Position numbers and translations under genes: made by a program. From Thiohalocapsa sp. PB-PSB1 (GTDB taxonomy: Bacteria; Pseudomonadota; Gammaproteobacteria; Chromatiales; Chromatiaceae), in contig CP050890.1 in assembly GCA_016745215.1 (NCBI GenBank), positions 6,634,001 to 6,698,000 of the forward strand: 64,000 bases of DNA, read 5' to 3'. Within the stretch, counting starts at the first letter, position 1. Each line of letters begins with the position of its first letter. The notes below the pieces were generated by a model that was not told the DNA's origin, searched no databases, and saw nothing but the letters and a program-made list of their open reading frames with translations. Shown here piece after piece: positions 41,764 through 50,655 of this stretch.

Positions 41764-42129
41764 GGTGTCTAAATAAGAAATGTAATCCCCCGGCTTTGCC
41801 GGGGTGACAGTAGCAGTTTGACATTTCCGGGAGTCCATCGGAGACACTCTGTTCGTGAGCCGCCAAGCACACGACTGTGGAGAGTCCCGATGGACAAGAT
41901 TGCCAGCCTAAGCCACTCCAAATGGGAGTGCAACTATCACGTTGTTTTCATTCCGAAATGCCGCCGTCGCGTCCTATATGGTCAGCTTCGGAAGCACCTC
42001 GGTGAAGTGTTTCATGACCTTGCTCAGCACAAGGACAGCCGGATCGAGGAAGGGCACCTGATGCCGGACCATGTGCACATGCTGATCTCGATTCCGCTGA
42101 AACATGCGGTCTCGCAGGTTGTGGGCTAC

Positions 42130-43941
42130 TTAAGAGTGCCGAGTTTCTTCTATTAAAATCAAAAGGGCAAGAGTCATCCTGGAATCGCTTCCAAACCAAC
42201 TGTCGGCGCGATCGAAACGCGCCGTTAAGGCCGAGTCAGAGCTAAGCGGCGGCGCCAAGTAGCTTAGATCGATCCGGATCGAGCCTTTCGATGATGAATT
42301 TCGCCAGAATAGACCTCTGGCTCCAATCCAGGAGAAATTCCGGTAGGCTGTGGCGTAACGCCAGGGTGACCACGCGTTCGGATGGTGCCAGACCAGGGCG
42401 GATTGTGCGCAACCAGGAGGCATAAGGATTGCCAAACCAGCCGCGGATGGCATGCTGCCAGGTACTGAGCCAACCCTTGGGCAATGCACCCAGCTTGGAC
42501 GAAGACATGGTAGGCATGCAGCTTGCGCTTCACGGCTTGACGGTAAGCCGCCGTTTCCCGGTGCAGGTATTGATCCCCATTACGCCGTTTCAGTGGCTTC
42601 ATCGCCTTCATCCAGAAATGGTAGTGGAATGTCCCAAACACGTGGATCGCCTGCTTGAAGGTGACCTCGATCTTGAAACGCAGCCCATAGAGACGAATGA
42701 TGTCGATGGCATCCAATGTGAGGTCTGTCGACATGAGGATGAAACGTCCTCGGTGCGGGTGAATCACAATGACGAAACGCACCAGCTGTCCGGCCGGTCG
42801 CCACAGCAGATCATGCACGGCATAACGGAGTATGACCCCTTGTTCGTTATACACGGGGCTCGCTGCTTGCTCGTTCACCAGGCCCTCTTCGAACAACGAG
42901 CGCAGCTTGATCTTGCGGCCATATGTCCGCGGGCGCCCACGCCTACGAGGTTCTGTTGCGTCCTGAACGTAGGGCGTCCAAGCCACGGCATTCGAGCGCA
43001 CGCGAACCACGAGATGATTGCCTTGCGCGAGCAGTCCCTTGACCATCTTCCGACACATGTCATAGCGATCGGCCACGAAGTAGTAGGATTGCTCCATGCC
43101 GAGCAGCCCGAGCAGAGCGATCATCTTGTCCATCAGCGTGCGCTTGTCTCGGTTCGTCTCCACAACGCCCTCATGAATCCGGGCAGTCAGTGGGAGCGCA
43201 AAGACGCTCTGTGCCGCCTGGATCAGGACCGCGACTGCCTGGAACGAATGGCCCATGATGTACTCGGGTTTGGTGTTCGACTCCGACTCCTGATGTAACG
43301 ACTTCACTGCCGGCATCTTTCGGCCCTGCTTGCCGACCTTGATCCCATCGCCCACGAGCACCAACCGACCATTGACCTGAATCACCCCTGGGAACAGCTT
43401 CAGGACCACCTTGGTCCAGATTGCCAATAAGCGGTCCAGCTTCACTGCGCTGCTGTGAAAGCTGTCAAGCAGAGAATCGTAGCACTGCTCCTGCAGGCCA
43501 AGGGCGCGCACGATACTCGTGACCCTGAGGTTATCCGTGCGCACTGACAGACCGGCGACGCTGACAACGAACCAAAAGAACGTCTGATCGCGGGAAAACG
43601 CTGGCCGTAGCAACGAAATGATCTCCCACCAATAGAACCACAATTGCATGACAAACACCTCGAGTAGAGTCTACACAGGTGCTATAACTAGAGTCACTCA
43701 ACGCGATAACCAGATATGCCCTTTTGTTTTTGGTGTGTGAGTGCTGGCTCTAAACGAAAGGGACAGCTTTGATGTCACGTGAGAGGACTATAGATCCTTC
43801 CGGAATATCTACCCATTGGTTTATCGATATGACGGACATCGGCAGCAGCAACCCCGCCACGACCGTATTTTCACTTGCACGGATGGGGCTGCTTCAAGGA
43901 ACAGATTGCTGCCAGATTGCTGGAGAACTCGGTACTCTCAA
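42130..43941. mobile_element. 1.8-kb IS inserted in IS200 tnpA
   Basis: The ends TTAAGAGTGCCGAGTTTC (42130) and, inverted, TTGAGAGTACCGAGTTCTC (to 43941) form imperfect inverted repeats. A 9-base direct duplication GTGGGCTAC flanks it at 42121-42129 and 43942-43950. It carries one full transposase on the minus strand and a 280-base segment (43660-43941) with no recognised gene. Confidence 0.85.
42264..43658 (-). CDS. DDE (IS4-like) transposase, full length
   Basis: 464 residues from ATG 43658 (MFVMQLWFYWWEIISLLRPA). Catalytic segments: GRLVLVGDGIKVGKQGRKMP (first Asp), QSYYFVADRYDMCRKMVKGL (second Asp) and YGLRFKIEVTFKQAIHVFGT (Glu). LLWRPAGQLVRFVIVIHPHR and RGRFILMSTDLTLDAIDIIR lie between, as in the decayed transposase at 23300-24622. 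No internal stop is present, so it may be active. Its C-terminal 20 residues are unusual and could be read-through into the IS end. Confidence 0.85.
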   Translation of the reverse strand: MFVMQLWFYWWEIISLLRPAFSRDQTFFWFVVSVAGLSVRTDNLRVTSIVRALGLQEQCYDSLLDSFHSSAVKLDRLLAIWTKVVLKLFPGVIQVNGRLVLVGDGIKVGKQGRKMPAVKSLHQESESNTKPEYIMGHSFQAVAVLIQAAQSVFALPLTARIHEGVVETNRDKRTLMDKMIALLGLLGMEQSYYFVADRYDMCRKMVKGLLAQGNHLVVRVRSNAVAWTPYVQDATEPRRRGRPRTYGRKIKLRSLFEEGLVNEQAASPVYNEQGVILRYAVHDLLWRPAGQLVRFVIVIHPHRGRFILMSTDLTLDAIDIIRLYGLRFKIEVTFKQAIHVFGTFHYHFWMKAMKPLKRRNGDQYLHRETAAYRQAVKRKLHAYHVFVQAGCIAQGLAQYLAACHPRLVWQSLCLLVAHNPPWSGTIRTRGHPGVTPQPTGISPGLEPEVYSGEIHHRKARSGSI

Positions 43942-44245
43942 GTGGGCTACATCAAGGGGAAAAGTGCCATCCATGTGGCCCGCGTCTACGGTGAGCGCAA
44001 GCGCAATTTCAGCGGGCAGCATTTCTGGGCGCGCGGCTACTTCGTGTCGACGGTTGGGCGAGACGAGGCCACGATCCGGGCCTACATCCAGCACCAGGAA
44101 CGCGAGGATCAACGCTTCGATCAGCTACGGCTATGGAGCTGACCCGCCGCCTTTAGGCGGCTCATTAACTTGGGGCCGCGTTAGCGTCCCCTTCGCCGCT
44201 TTGAGCGGCTCACGAATTCAAAGCCCCCGGCTTTGCCGGGGGATG

Positions 44246-44766
44246 TTTACTCGGCTGGATAGGTGATTCAACTTATTGTTTTAACCTGAAGTTCCTGGCC
44301 GATTCTGCCCAATTTTGCATTTAAGCATCTGAAAAATGTAATAAATAAGAGAAATTGACGCCGAAAAATGTAGGCATGTAAATTTGATTTTTACCCAAGG
44401 TGGGTTTACAGTTTAAGTAATAAATCAGTCACTTAGATGTAGGCAAAACGGCGAACCATAAAATTTTCTAATTGGCTGATTTACATAAGAAAAGTGCAAG
44501 TGCTGGTCAGGAACTTCAGTTTAACAGTAGTAAAGTTCCACCGGAATTCCCAAAGAGCCGAAGAAACGTCGCACCTTCCACCGCAAGCGGCAGCAAAGGT
44601 CGACAATGCGGTCAGATTGTGGCCGAGCAAAGTAGTGCGACACGCACTTCAGTCCGGCCTTACCGATGACTTTTTGATGCAACATCCCAGGTTATCGTGG
44701 TTTTCAAAAAGTGCTGCCTGCGTCTATACTATAGGTTGAGATCACCTCGACCGCACCGATATTGAC
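44246..44766. other. AT-rich gene-free region upstream of the RiPP locus
   Basis: Roughly 520 bases, clearly richer in A and T than the surroundings. GAAAAATGTA occurs twice and TGTAGGCA twice near 44330-44445. Overlapping frames at 44472-44739 show no features and start at poor sites. The AT-richness and the nearby IS200 element suggest acquired DNA or a regulatory region of the peptide locus. Confidence 0.45.
44703..44730 (+). promoter_or_regulatory. Possible sigma-70 promoter for the peptide gene
   Basis: TTCAAA at 44703-44708 and TATACT at 44725-44730 are 16 bases apart, about 37 bases before the precursor ATG. The match is moderate, and no strong Shine-Dalgarno sequence precedes the ATG. 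Confidence 0.3.
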
Positions 44767-44976
44767 ATGAAGACTAGAACGATCCGCAAATTCACGCTGT
44801 TGGCGTTGGCGCTGCTTGCAGGAGCCAGTTTCTCAGTCGCCGCGAAACGTGCAGAACTGGACGATCGGCTCGCAGCGCTGGCCGATGCCGACGCATCCGC
44901 GGCCGGCGCCGGGACCAAGTTGGCGCAGTGGCTGAACAATCAGTGGAATAACTGGTACAACTGGCCCAACTACTAA
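44767..44976 (+). CDS. RiPP precursor peptide with four Trp-X-Asn motifs
   Basis: 69 residues. Residues 1-26 are a signal-peptide-like leader (KTRTIRKFTLLALALLAGAS then FSVAA). An acidic/Ala-rich middle (AELDDRLAALADADASAAGA) precedes the core QWLNNQWNNWYNWPNY at the very C-terminus. The core contains W55-L-N57, W60-N-N62, W63-Y-N65 and W66-P-N68, followed by Tyr69. Aromatic-X-Asn triads are the substrates of three-residue-cyclophane-forming radical SAM enzymes (for example the Grr/Xye/Fxs groups), and GrrA-type precursors also carry secretion-like leaders. The next gene, one base after the stop, is such a radical SAM protein. The family-specific name cannot be assigned. Confidence 0.8.
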   Translation: MKTRTIRKFTLLALALLAGASFSVAAKRAELDDRLAALADADASAAGAGTKLAQWLNNQWNNWYNWPNY

Positions 44977-44977
44977 C

Positions 44978-46138
44978 GTGATAGTTGCCATGCCGCTGCT
45001 ATCAGCCCCCGACCCGCGGCAGTCCGTTGAGCTGCTCCTAATCCAGCCGACACCCTTCTGCAACATTAACTGCCGATATTGCTATCTGCATCATCGGGCA
45101 CGCAAGGCGCGCATGTCCGAAGACGTCATCGCCGCCATAGCCGGTAACATCGTCGCCGGTCCCTTGGTCGCCGACGAGTTCTCTTTGTGCTGGCACGGTG
45201 GCGAGCCCTTGTCGGTACCGATCTCTTGGTATGAGCACGCCTGCGACCTGCTCGAATCGGCCGTGCCCACTGGCCGGCGCCTGGTCCAGCATGTGCAAAC
45301 GAATGCCATGCTGATCGACGACGAATGGATCAAGTTCTTTCCGAGGTATGGCTGGCGCATCGGCGTCAGCATCGACGGCCCGCGGCATATCCACGACGCG
45401 AACCGGGTCGATCGCCGCGGCGAGGGCAGCTTCAACCAAACCATACGTGGCATCGAACGCCTGCGCGAGGCGCGGGTGCCATTCGACGTGATCGCGGTCC
45501 TCACTGCAGGCTCGCTGGATGAGCCCGACGCGCTGTTCGACTTCTTCCTATCCTTGGGCGTCCGCTCGCTCGGCTTCAACATCGACGAGATCGAGGGGCC
45601 GCACCAGTCAAGCAGCCTGGCCGGCGCCGACGCTGCGTCACGACTCAAGCAATTCCTGCTGCGTTTCTTCGCGCGACATGCCGAGGCGGGCGAGCCCTTC
45701 TTGCTGCGACCCTTGGAGCAGCTGCGGGCAGCGGTCGCGGGCCGCCATCGTCGCGAAGGTCTCGCCTTCAATGACCAGATCGAGCCTTTGGCCATCGTCG
45801 TCGTCAGTGTCGATGGGGCCATGAGTACCTTCTCCCCGGAGCTGATCGGCAACCCGAATACCGAGTTCGGCAACTTCGTCTTCGGCAACGTCCGCGACGG
45901 CGGTCCGGAGATCATGCTGAGCAATCGACACCTGCTGGACCTGCGCCGGCGCATCGAGCGCGGCTGTCGGCGTTGCGCCAAGTCTTGCGGCTACTACGAT
46001 CTCTGCCTGGGGGGTGCGCCCGGCAACAAGTACTTCGAGACGGGACGCTTCGATGTCGATGAAACCCTGTATTGCCGGCTCTCGGTCAAGACGATGATCG
46101 AGGCATCACTATTGCACCTTGAGTCCCTTATTCATTAG
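44978..46138 (+). CDS. Radical SAM/SPASM peptide maturase (cyclophane-forming type)
   Basis: 386 residues, GTG start at 44978 (or ATG 44990). The radical SAM cluster motif is LLIQPTPFCNINCRYCYLHH (Cys28, Cys32, Cys35); SAM-contact motif WHGGEPLSVP follows near 68. The C-terminal SPASM-like Cys set lies in GCRRCAKSCGYYDLCLGG and ETLYCRLSVK. The QPTxFCNIxCxYCYL start and the FGNV segment before the SPASM domain resemble GrrM-like enzymes, which join an aromatic ring to the beta-carbon of the residue two positions later. Position directly after a WxN-rich precursor makes the substrate clear. Translation is coupled to the precursor gene. Confidence 0.88.
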   Translation: MIVAMPLLSAPDPRQSVELLLIQPTPFCNINCRYCYLHHRARKARMSEDVIAAIAGNIVAGPLVADEFSLCWHGGEPLSVPISWYEHACDLLESAVPTGRRLVQHVQTNAMLIDDEWIKFFPRYGWRIGVSIDGPRHIHDANRVDRRGEGSFNQTIRGIERLREARVPFDVIAVLTAGSLDEPDALFDFFLSLGVRSLGFNIDEIEGPHQSSSLAGADAASRLKQFLLRFFARHAEAGEPFLLRPLEQLRAAVAGRHRREGLAFNDQIEPLAIVVVSVDGAMSTFSPELIGNPNTEFGNFVFGNVRDGGPEIMLSNRHLLDLRRRIERGCRRCAKSCGYYDLCLGGAPGNKYFETGRFDVDETLYCRLSVKTMIEASLLHLESLIH

Positions 46139-49100
46139 GTGATTGACTCACAGATGGCCTCCGACACGACCAGCAATCAGTTGCCTGAACCGCCGGCAGC
46201 CAGCGGGAAGACCGAGTGGAGACGGCGATCCGTCGTTTGGTTGCAGCAGCATCGCGGGCGCCTGCTCCTGGTTGCTGCTCTACTGGTCTTGGCAGGCTAT
46301 TCCCTGTGGCGGCTGGGCTGGTCGGGCGGGGTAATCAACGGCCTGTTTCCCTACGCATCCGAGGCGCGAATCTACGTTGAACCACCGCAGGTCTATACGC
46401 GCGAGCGGCTGGTCAACGATCGATTTCGAGAACTCAACTGGCTTGAGAGTCGGCTGGAGTTGTTGGAATCGACGGCCGATCGCGCGCCGAGTCAGCGATC
46501 CAGCCGGACCATCGAGCGGGGATTGCTTGCCCTGCGCGACACGGACGGTGCAGACGTATCGCGGAGCGGGACGGTGCAGACATCAACGCCCGGGCAGGGT
46601 GCGCTGGATCAGAACGACGCCTTCGATCTGGACTTTCAGCGCCGCCTCGCCGTGCGTGCCGAGATCATGAACACCCTCCTGGATGACGGCCACGATCTGG
46701 CGGGATCGACCCTGTACCGCTTGAACTTCGATGTCTCGATCATTCCGCGCAGGCATGCGACCGGGTTCGGCTTGGTGGCGATCGATGTGCTCGGTTCGGG
46801 CTGTGAGCACCCTGCGGGCCGGGAAGCATGCGACGAGACCCAGGATCAGGTCCGGTCATACCGAACCCTTTTGGGAGATTGGGAGCGAGAGTTGCAGGGC
46901 TTCCTGTCGAAGGTCTACCGCAACCGTATCACCCCCTCGCCAGACGACCTTTACCAGGTGATCGACCCGTTCAAAGGGGGCGCGGCCCCCAAGGAGCGGA
47001 TGGCCTTCAACTGGTACCTGAAGGCGCAGACCATCGAGACCTTCCTTGACCTGGTTGCCGGCGCAAATGACCCGGACTGTGAAGAGGGGTCGAAGGACTG
47101 GCAGTGCGATGCTGCCTGGCGTCGAGACGCGGCCCGGAAGGCGTTGGGCTGGCCCGGCAGCACCGAGCGGCTCGCGGGCGATCTGTCCCCGCGGCTGGAG
47201 CAGGCATTCGGACGCGAGATCCAGCGTTTTGTCGCAGCGGTGCGCGAGGCCATCGACGCGGGTCAGCTACAGCAGTTTCTCGGTCGTTTCAACTCGGTAC
47301 GGGCTCTGTGTCGACGCTACCTGCGTGAAGAAGATGCAGCCGTTTGTGACGAGATCGACAGTCCGCCAAAGGTAGCAAGCCGTGGTTGCGCGGAGGGATT
47401 GCTCCGCGACCTTCGGCAGGCCGGTATCCGTATCCCGGATGAGAGTCGAGGTGTCATCGAGTACTTCGCTTGCGGCCCACCGCCTATCGAGCCCGGCGCC
47501 TCCGCATCCGGCGCATCGGCGTCCCGGCTGGTTTCCGAGATTATGGGCTCCAGCGGCTGTTTGACCGGCAGTGCCAATCCGGGATGGGACAAGTATCGGC
47601 AACAACGTACCACGGTGCGCTGCCCTCAGGGGATCCGTCCCGAGGTCGCGAATCTCCACGGCTTGGTCCAACTGGCAGGGCGGCTGGAGCGGGTCCGGAG
47701 TGTATTGCTCGCCTCGGGGACGGATGGACCGGTAATACCCTTTCTGCCGCAAGAGGAGACCGAGGCAGCCGCGGTCCCGCGCATCGGGCGTGTCGGGCTC
47801 CTGTACGCTTGTTTGGTGAAATCCGGCCTGCTCATGCCGGAGACGGTCGAACCGATATCCGAACAGGTGGAAAGTGCTTGTGCCGCATTGGTTTCCGCAC
47901 CGGCGAGCGCGGCCCCAGATATCGGCAAGCGCGTGGTTGATAGGATCAGGCGCGCCAATTTGAGAGGCGAACCGCGGGTCGATCCAAAGGCGTTCATCGA
48001 TGCATCGCCTCTGCTTCCCGGCAATCAAGTGCCTCAATTGAAGGTCAGATTCGTTCAGCCGCTGTTAGACGATGCGGCAAGGGTTCCATCCCAGGCAGGA
48101 TCGACAGGCGGCCCACGTCCGCCAACCTTCATCGATCACACCAGCATCCGCATGCTGTTCGAGAAGAAGTTCGCCGACTTCTTCGTCGATCGCCTCAGAC
48201 GCAACGATATCCCGGGCTATCAGCCCTCCCCTCCCATCGACCGATTCTTCTCGATCCGCACCACCGGCTGCGAGGCCGGAGACTGCGACGTGATGCTGAG
48301 CCGTAAGCGCTGGCTCGACAAGGACGTCTACCAGAGTGTGGGTGGGGCCTTGGAAGCCAGGCTATCGGGATGTCGCATCAAGGGACCGGGCTGGTTCCAG
48401 CGACTGGTCGAGGGGCTGACCGGCGGCACCGGTGCATCCGGTTCCTGCGAGCTGGAGGACCCGGACGCCTGCAGGTCGCAGCTGAGGACATTGCTGCAGG
48501 TCACTTACCGGAAATGCGCGAGCGATGCCGAGGCGGCTCGCTGCCACGCACTCCTGCGGGCGGCGCTGGGCGCGGCGAAGTCTACAGCTGCCGGCCGTCA
48601 GGTGTTGAGATCGGCCGGTGCGGTGTCTGCCGCAGAGAGCTTCAAGCGAGAGCTTGGGCCTCAATATCACCTGTTCAGGTGCTGCCCGCGCCCGAAGGTT
48701 CCTGCCGGCGAGGTTCGTGCCTGTGCGGTTGGTTCCGGGTGCCGGGACTGCGCGCAACGCCCGCCTGAGCTGGGTACGGAGGAGTTGGCGATTGTCGGCG
48801 ACTTCGTGGATACGGTCACCGCGCTGGAGTTCAGGCGCGCCTTGGGTTTGCTTGGCGGACCGGCCAACGTCAAGGTGTATGCGGTCGAGCCGCGCAGCCG
48901 CGGGATCAAGAGTCAGGATGAGATTCGTCGCAGCGAACGGCTGCGGGCATCCTTGCAGGCTGGGGGTGAGCTGTTTTCCGGTGCCGAGCTCGCCGGCATC
49001 AATGACGCCTTTCAAACCCTGGAGCGCGTCTCCGCCCGCAATACGATCATCGGTTTCGGTCATCTGCGGGGCGAGGCGAGGCCCGCGGCAGCACCCGACC

Positions 49101-49981
49101 GGGGGGCCGGGCGCAGTCGCGGCGCTGCACCCATGGCGACCTTCGGCTGGATGTTCCTGCCCAATCGATTCGAACCCAAGGGATGGCTAGGCACCGAGCG
49201 GGAGACGCATCAGCCGGGGGCCTATCGTCTCTCCGCCGTGCTTTCCGTGCCGAGTTGGTGGACCGATCTCAGGTTGCAGGTTCGACAGTGCTGGGGCCAC
49301 TTCGGCCGTGTTCATCAGAGTGTCATGTCGGACCCCTACGCGGGACAGGCAAAATGTGACGGGGCCAAGTTTCACAACGGGCTCGCCCCTGCCGGCAGGA
49401 CCGAGCACTTGGTCGAGCTGCCCGCATCGACCGACCGCATCACGGAGGAGTTCGAGTTCGAGGTCATCAAGGTACCCAACATCAATGAGAGGGACCCCAG
49501 CGCTATTGCAGAGGTGGAGGCCGGACGGCGTGATCAGCGTTTGGTGATAGAAGGCCAGCGGCTCTGGCGGGGCACCATGGTCACTCTGGGGGATCAGCGT
49601 GCGGACGAGATCATCGTGCTGCCGGATATGCGCGGTGTTGTTGCTCGGTTCGATTGTGTCTTGCCCCCGCCGGGGCGCCATCATTTCATGCCGGAGGAGA
49701 TCGGAAGGGAAGGCAGCGAGGCCCCGCCTGATCCGATCTATGCCCCGATGTTCAGGAAGGTGACCGTCTGGACGGCGCAAGGGCATGCATCGACAACCGC
49801 TCGGATCTGGCCGTTCAAGCAACGCACGCAAGGCGAGAAGCCCTGTTGGCTCGATGCGTCCGCGCCTTCACAGACAGCCGAAAAGAAGAAGCCTGATGTC
49901 TCGGGCGTCGAGGTCAAGTTGACGGTTTCGGGCGAGCCCGTGACCGGAGAGCCCGGGAAAGACAGCCCCAAGCAGGATTAA
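46139..49981 (+). CDS. 1,280-residue membrane-anchored protein of the RiPP locus, unknown function
   Basis: The GTG start directly follows the maturase stop (TAGGTG); ATG 46154 is an alternative. Residues about 37-55 (GRLLLVAALLVLAGYSLW) form a single membrane anchor, with the remaining 1,220 residues predicted outside the cytoplasm. At least twenty Cys occur, many as pairs (CEHPAGREAC, CEEGSKDWQC, SGCRDC), as expected for a disulfide-stabilised periplasmic protein. YRLNFDVSIIPRRHATGFGL near 195 and an Ig/IPT-like stretch RLVIEGQRLWRGTMVTLGDQ near 1140 are the only patterns I can describe. I recognise no family. Its place suggests export, processing, binding or anchoring of the modified peptide. 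Confidence 0.8.
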   Translation: MIDSQMASDTTSNQLPEPPAASGKTEWRRRSVVWLQQHRGRLLLVAALLVLAGYSLWRLGWSGGVINGLFPYASEARIYVEPPQVYTRERLVNDRFRELNWLESRLELLESTADRAPSQRSSRTIERGLLALRDTDGADVSRSGTVQTSTPGQGALDQNDAFDLDFQRRLAVRAEIMNTLLDDGHDLAGSTLYRLNFDVSIIPRRHATGFGLVAIDVLGSGCEHPAGREACDETQDQVRSYRTLLGDWERELQGFLSKVYRNRITPSPDDLYQVIDPFKGGAAPKERMAFNWYLKAQTIETFLDLVAGANDPDCEEGSKDWQCDAAWRRDAARKALGWPGSTERLAGDLSPRLEQAFGREIQRFVAAVREAIDAGQLQQFLGRFNSVRALCRRYLREEDAAVCDEIDSPPKVASRGCAEGLLRDLRQAGIRIPDESRGVIEYFACGPPPIEPGASASGASASRLVSEIMGSSGCLTGSANPGWDKYRQQRTTVRCPQGIRPEVANLHGLVQLAGRLERVRSVLLASGTDGPVIPFLPQEETEAAAVPRIGRVGLLYACLVKSGLLMPETVEPISEQVESACAALVSAPASAAPDIGKRVVDRIRRANLRGEPRVDPKAFIDASPLLPGNQVPQLKVRFVQPLLDDAARVPSQAGSTGGPRPPTFIDHTSIRMLFEKKFADFFVDRLRRNDIPGYQPSPPIDRFFSIRTTGCEAGDCDVMLSRKRWLDKDVYQSVGGALEARLSGCRIKGPGWFQRLVEGLTGGTGASGSCELEDPDACRSQLRTLLQVTYRKCASDAEAARCHALLRAALGAAKSTAAGRQVLRSAGAVSAAESFKRELGPQYHLFRCCPRPKVPAGEVRACAVGSGCRDCAQRPPELGTEELAIVGDFVDTVTALEFRRALGLLGGPANVKVYAVEPRSRGIKSQDEIRRSERLRASLQAGGELFSGAELAGINDAFQTLERVSARNTIIGFGHLRGEARPAAAPDRGAGRSRGAAPMATFGWMFLPNRFEPKGWLGTERETHQPGAYRLSAVLSVPSWWTDLRLQVRQCWGHFGRVHQSVMSDPYAGQAKCDGAKFHNGLAPAGRTEHLVELPASTDRITEEFEFEVIKVPNINERDPSAIAEVEAGRRDQRLVIEGQRLWRGTMVTLGDQRADEIIVLPDMRGVVARFDCVLPPPGRHHFMPEEIGREGSEAPPDPIYAPMFRKVTVWTAQGHASTTARIWPFKQRTQGEKPCWLDASAPSQTAEKKKPDVSGVEVKLTVSGEPVTGEPGKDSPKQD

Positions 49982-50100
49982 GCCGCGGAGAGGGATGCCG
50001 TCGGATCGGCGTCTGCCGAAGCCCCTGCGGCGCAGTAGCCTGCCCCGCTCGTTGCTCGTCTGCGGTTGCCCGCGGCGGGCTTGGAGGCAGGGAGGCCGCG

Positions 50101-50205
50101 ATGACGCATACGCGGCTCATGGTTTGGCCTCCCTATCTGTGCCTCCCGCTTTGGGCCGGAGCTTTATTGCCCCTTACCCCAGGCAGGCGGAGCACAGCCG
50201 CTTAA
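50101..50205 (+). CDS. 34-residue hydrophobic ORF after the RiPP locus
   Basis: ATG 50101 is preceded by GGGAGG five bases away, a strong ribosome site. The peptide MTHTRLMVWPPYLCLPLWAG ALLPLTPGRRSTAA has a hydrophobic middle. It may be a small membrane peptide of the same unit or the front of a gene deleted when the RAYT-derived miniature element at 50263 arrived. No homology claimed. Confidence 0.3.
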   Translation: MTHTRLMVWPPYLCLPLWAGALLPLTPGRRSTAA

Positions 50206-50262
50206 GCCGCAGGTCTGCGTGCAGGCGAGATATGCGGCGTCAGCGGAAAACAGCGGAAAACA

Positions 50263-50400
50263 GGGACAGACTACGTTTTTCTGCTATAGTTGGTTCGGTG
50301 TTATGTTGCTATTGTCTTTGAGATCCTGTTATCCATGCCTAGACGCGCACTTATCATCGCCGCCGGCTACCCAATGCATGTAGAAAACGTGGTCTGTCCC
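50263..50400. mobile_element. 138-bp miniature derivative of the RAYT element
   Basis: Ends: GGGACAGACTACGTTTTTCT (50263-50282) and inverted AGAAAACGTGGTCTGTCCC (50382-50400). Between them the only recognisable part is ATGCCTAGACGCGCACTTAT and the next codons (50335-50381), encoding MPRRALIIAAGYPMHV, the start of the RAYT transposase in its correct frame. The rest of the gene has been deleted. This is a MITE-like non-autonomous form. Confidence 0.8.
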
Positions 50401-50427
50401 CTTTTTCCGCTCCCTTTTTCCGCTTAG

Positions 50428-50556
50428 ATTCGAATCACGGCGGCGCCCTGTCTTATACGGGTCAAGTTCGTTCAAGACTTGCTCGATGATTGCCCATTCT
50501 TCGTCTGACAGGTCACTTGGATAGCGTACAGGTGTATGAACATTATCTGAAGTCAT
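50428..50556 (-). pseudogene. N-terminal fragment of an IS5-type transposase (DUF4096)
   Basis: From ATG 50556: MTSDNVHTPVRYPSDLSDEE, WAIIEQVLNELDPYKTGRRR, DSN. The RYPSDLSDEEWAIIE opening defines the DUF4096 domain at the front of many IS5-family transposases. It stops near 50428, where RAYT-element flanking sequence begins. A TTCCGCTCCCTTTTTCCGC run lies at the junction. Confidence 0.75.
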
Positions 50557-50655
50557 CTTGATTTCTCCGAATAAAAAAGGGAAAATCGTATTCAATCGTT
50601 TAGTTTTTCAGATTTTTTAGAAGCTAAATCAGTGGTTTAGTTCCCATACAGTCTC

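Larger units (their letters stand above)
41890..44142 (+). pseudogene. tnpA: IS200 transposase TnpA, interrupted
   Basis: The first 80 codons (MDKIASLSHSKWECNYHVVF, IPKCRRRVLYGQLRKHLGEV, HLMPDHVHMLISIP with the HUH motif, AVSQVVGY) are at 41890-42129. The remaining 63 (IKGKSAIHVARVYGERKRNF, GQHFWARGYFVSTVGRDEAT, AYIQHQEREDQRFDQLRL) are at 43951-44142. The two pieces join in frame once the insertion and one copy of its 9-base duplication GTGGGCTAC are removed, giving a normal 143-residue IS200 transposase. The catalytic Tyr lies in the second part. Confidence 0.9.
41764..44245. mobile_element. IS200-type element interrupted by another IS
   Basis: The subterminal hairpins CCCCGGCTTTGCCGGGG at 41788-41804 and CCCCCGGC/GCCGGGGG at 44224-44242 are of the type found at both ends of IS200/IS605 elements, which lack terminal inverted repeats. 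A tnpA lies between them, split at codon 80 by a 1.8-kb insertion. Without that insertion the element is about 670 bp. The left boundary is set by divergence from the other RAYT copies; the right boundary is approximate. Confidence 0.75.

Noticed and set aside
44494..44739. 81-codon frame just before the peptide gene as an extra RiPP gene
   Set aside because: Poor start context, no signal or motif, overlaps another frame and the likely promoter.
49995..50321. 108-codon plus-strand frame after the 1,280-residue gene
   Set aside because: It runs into the RAYT-derived repeat and has no consistent composition or ribosome site.
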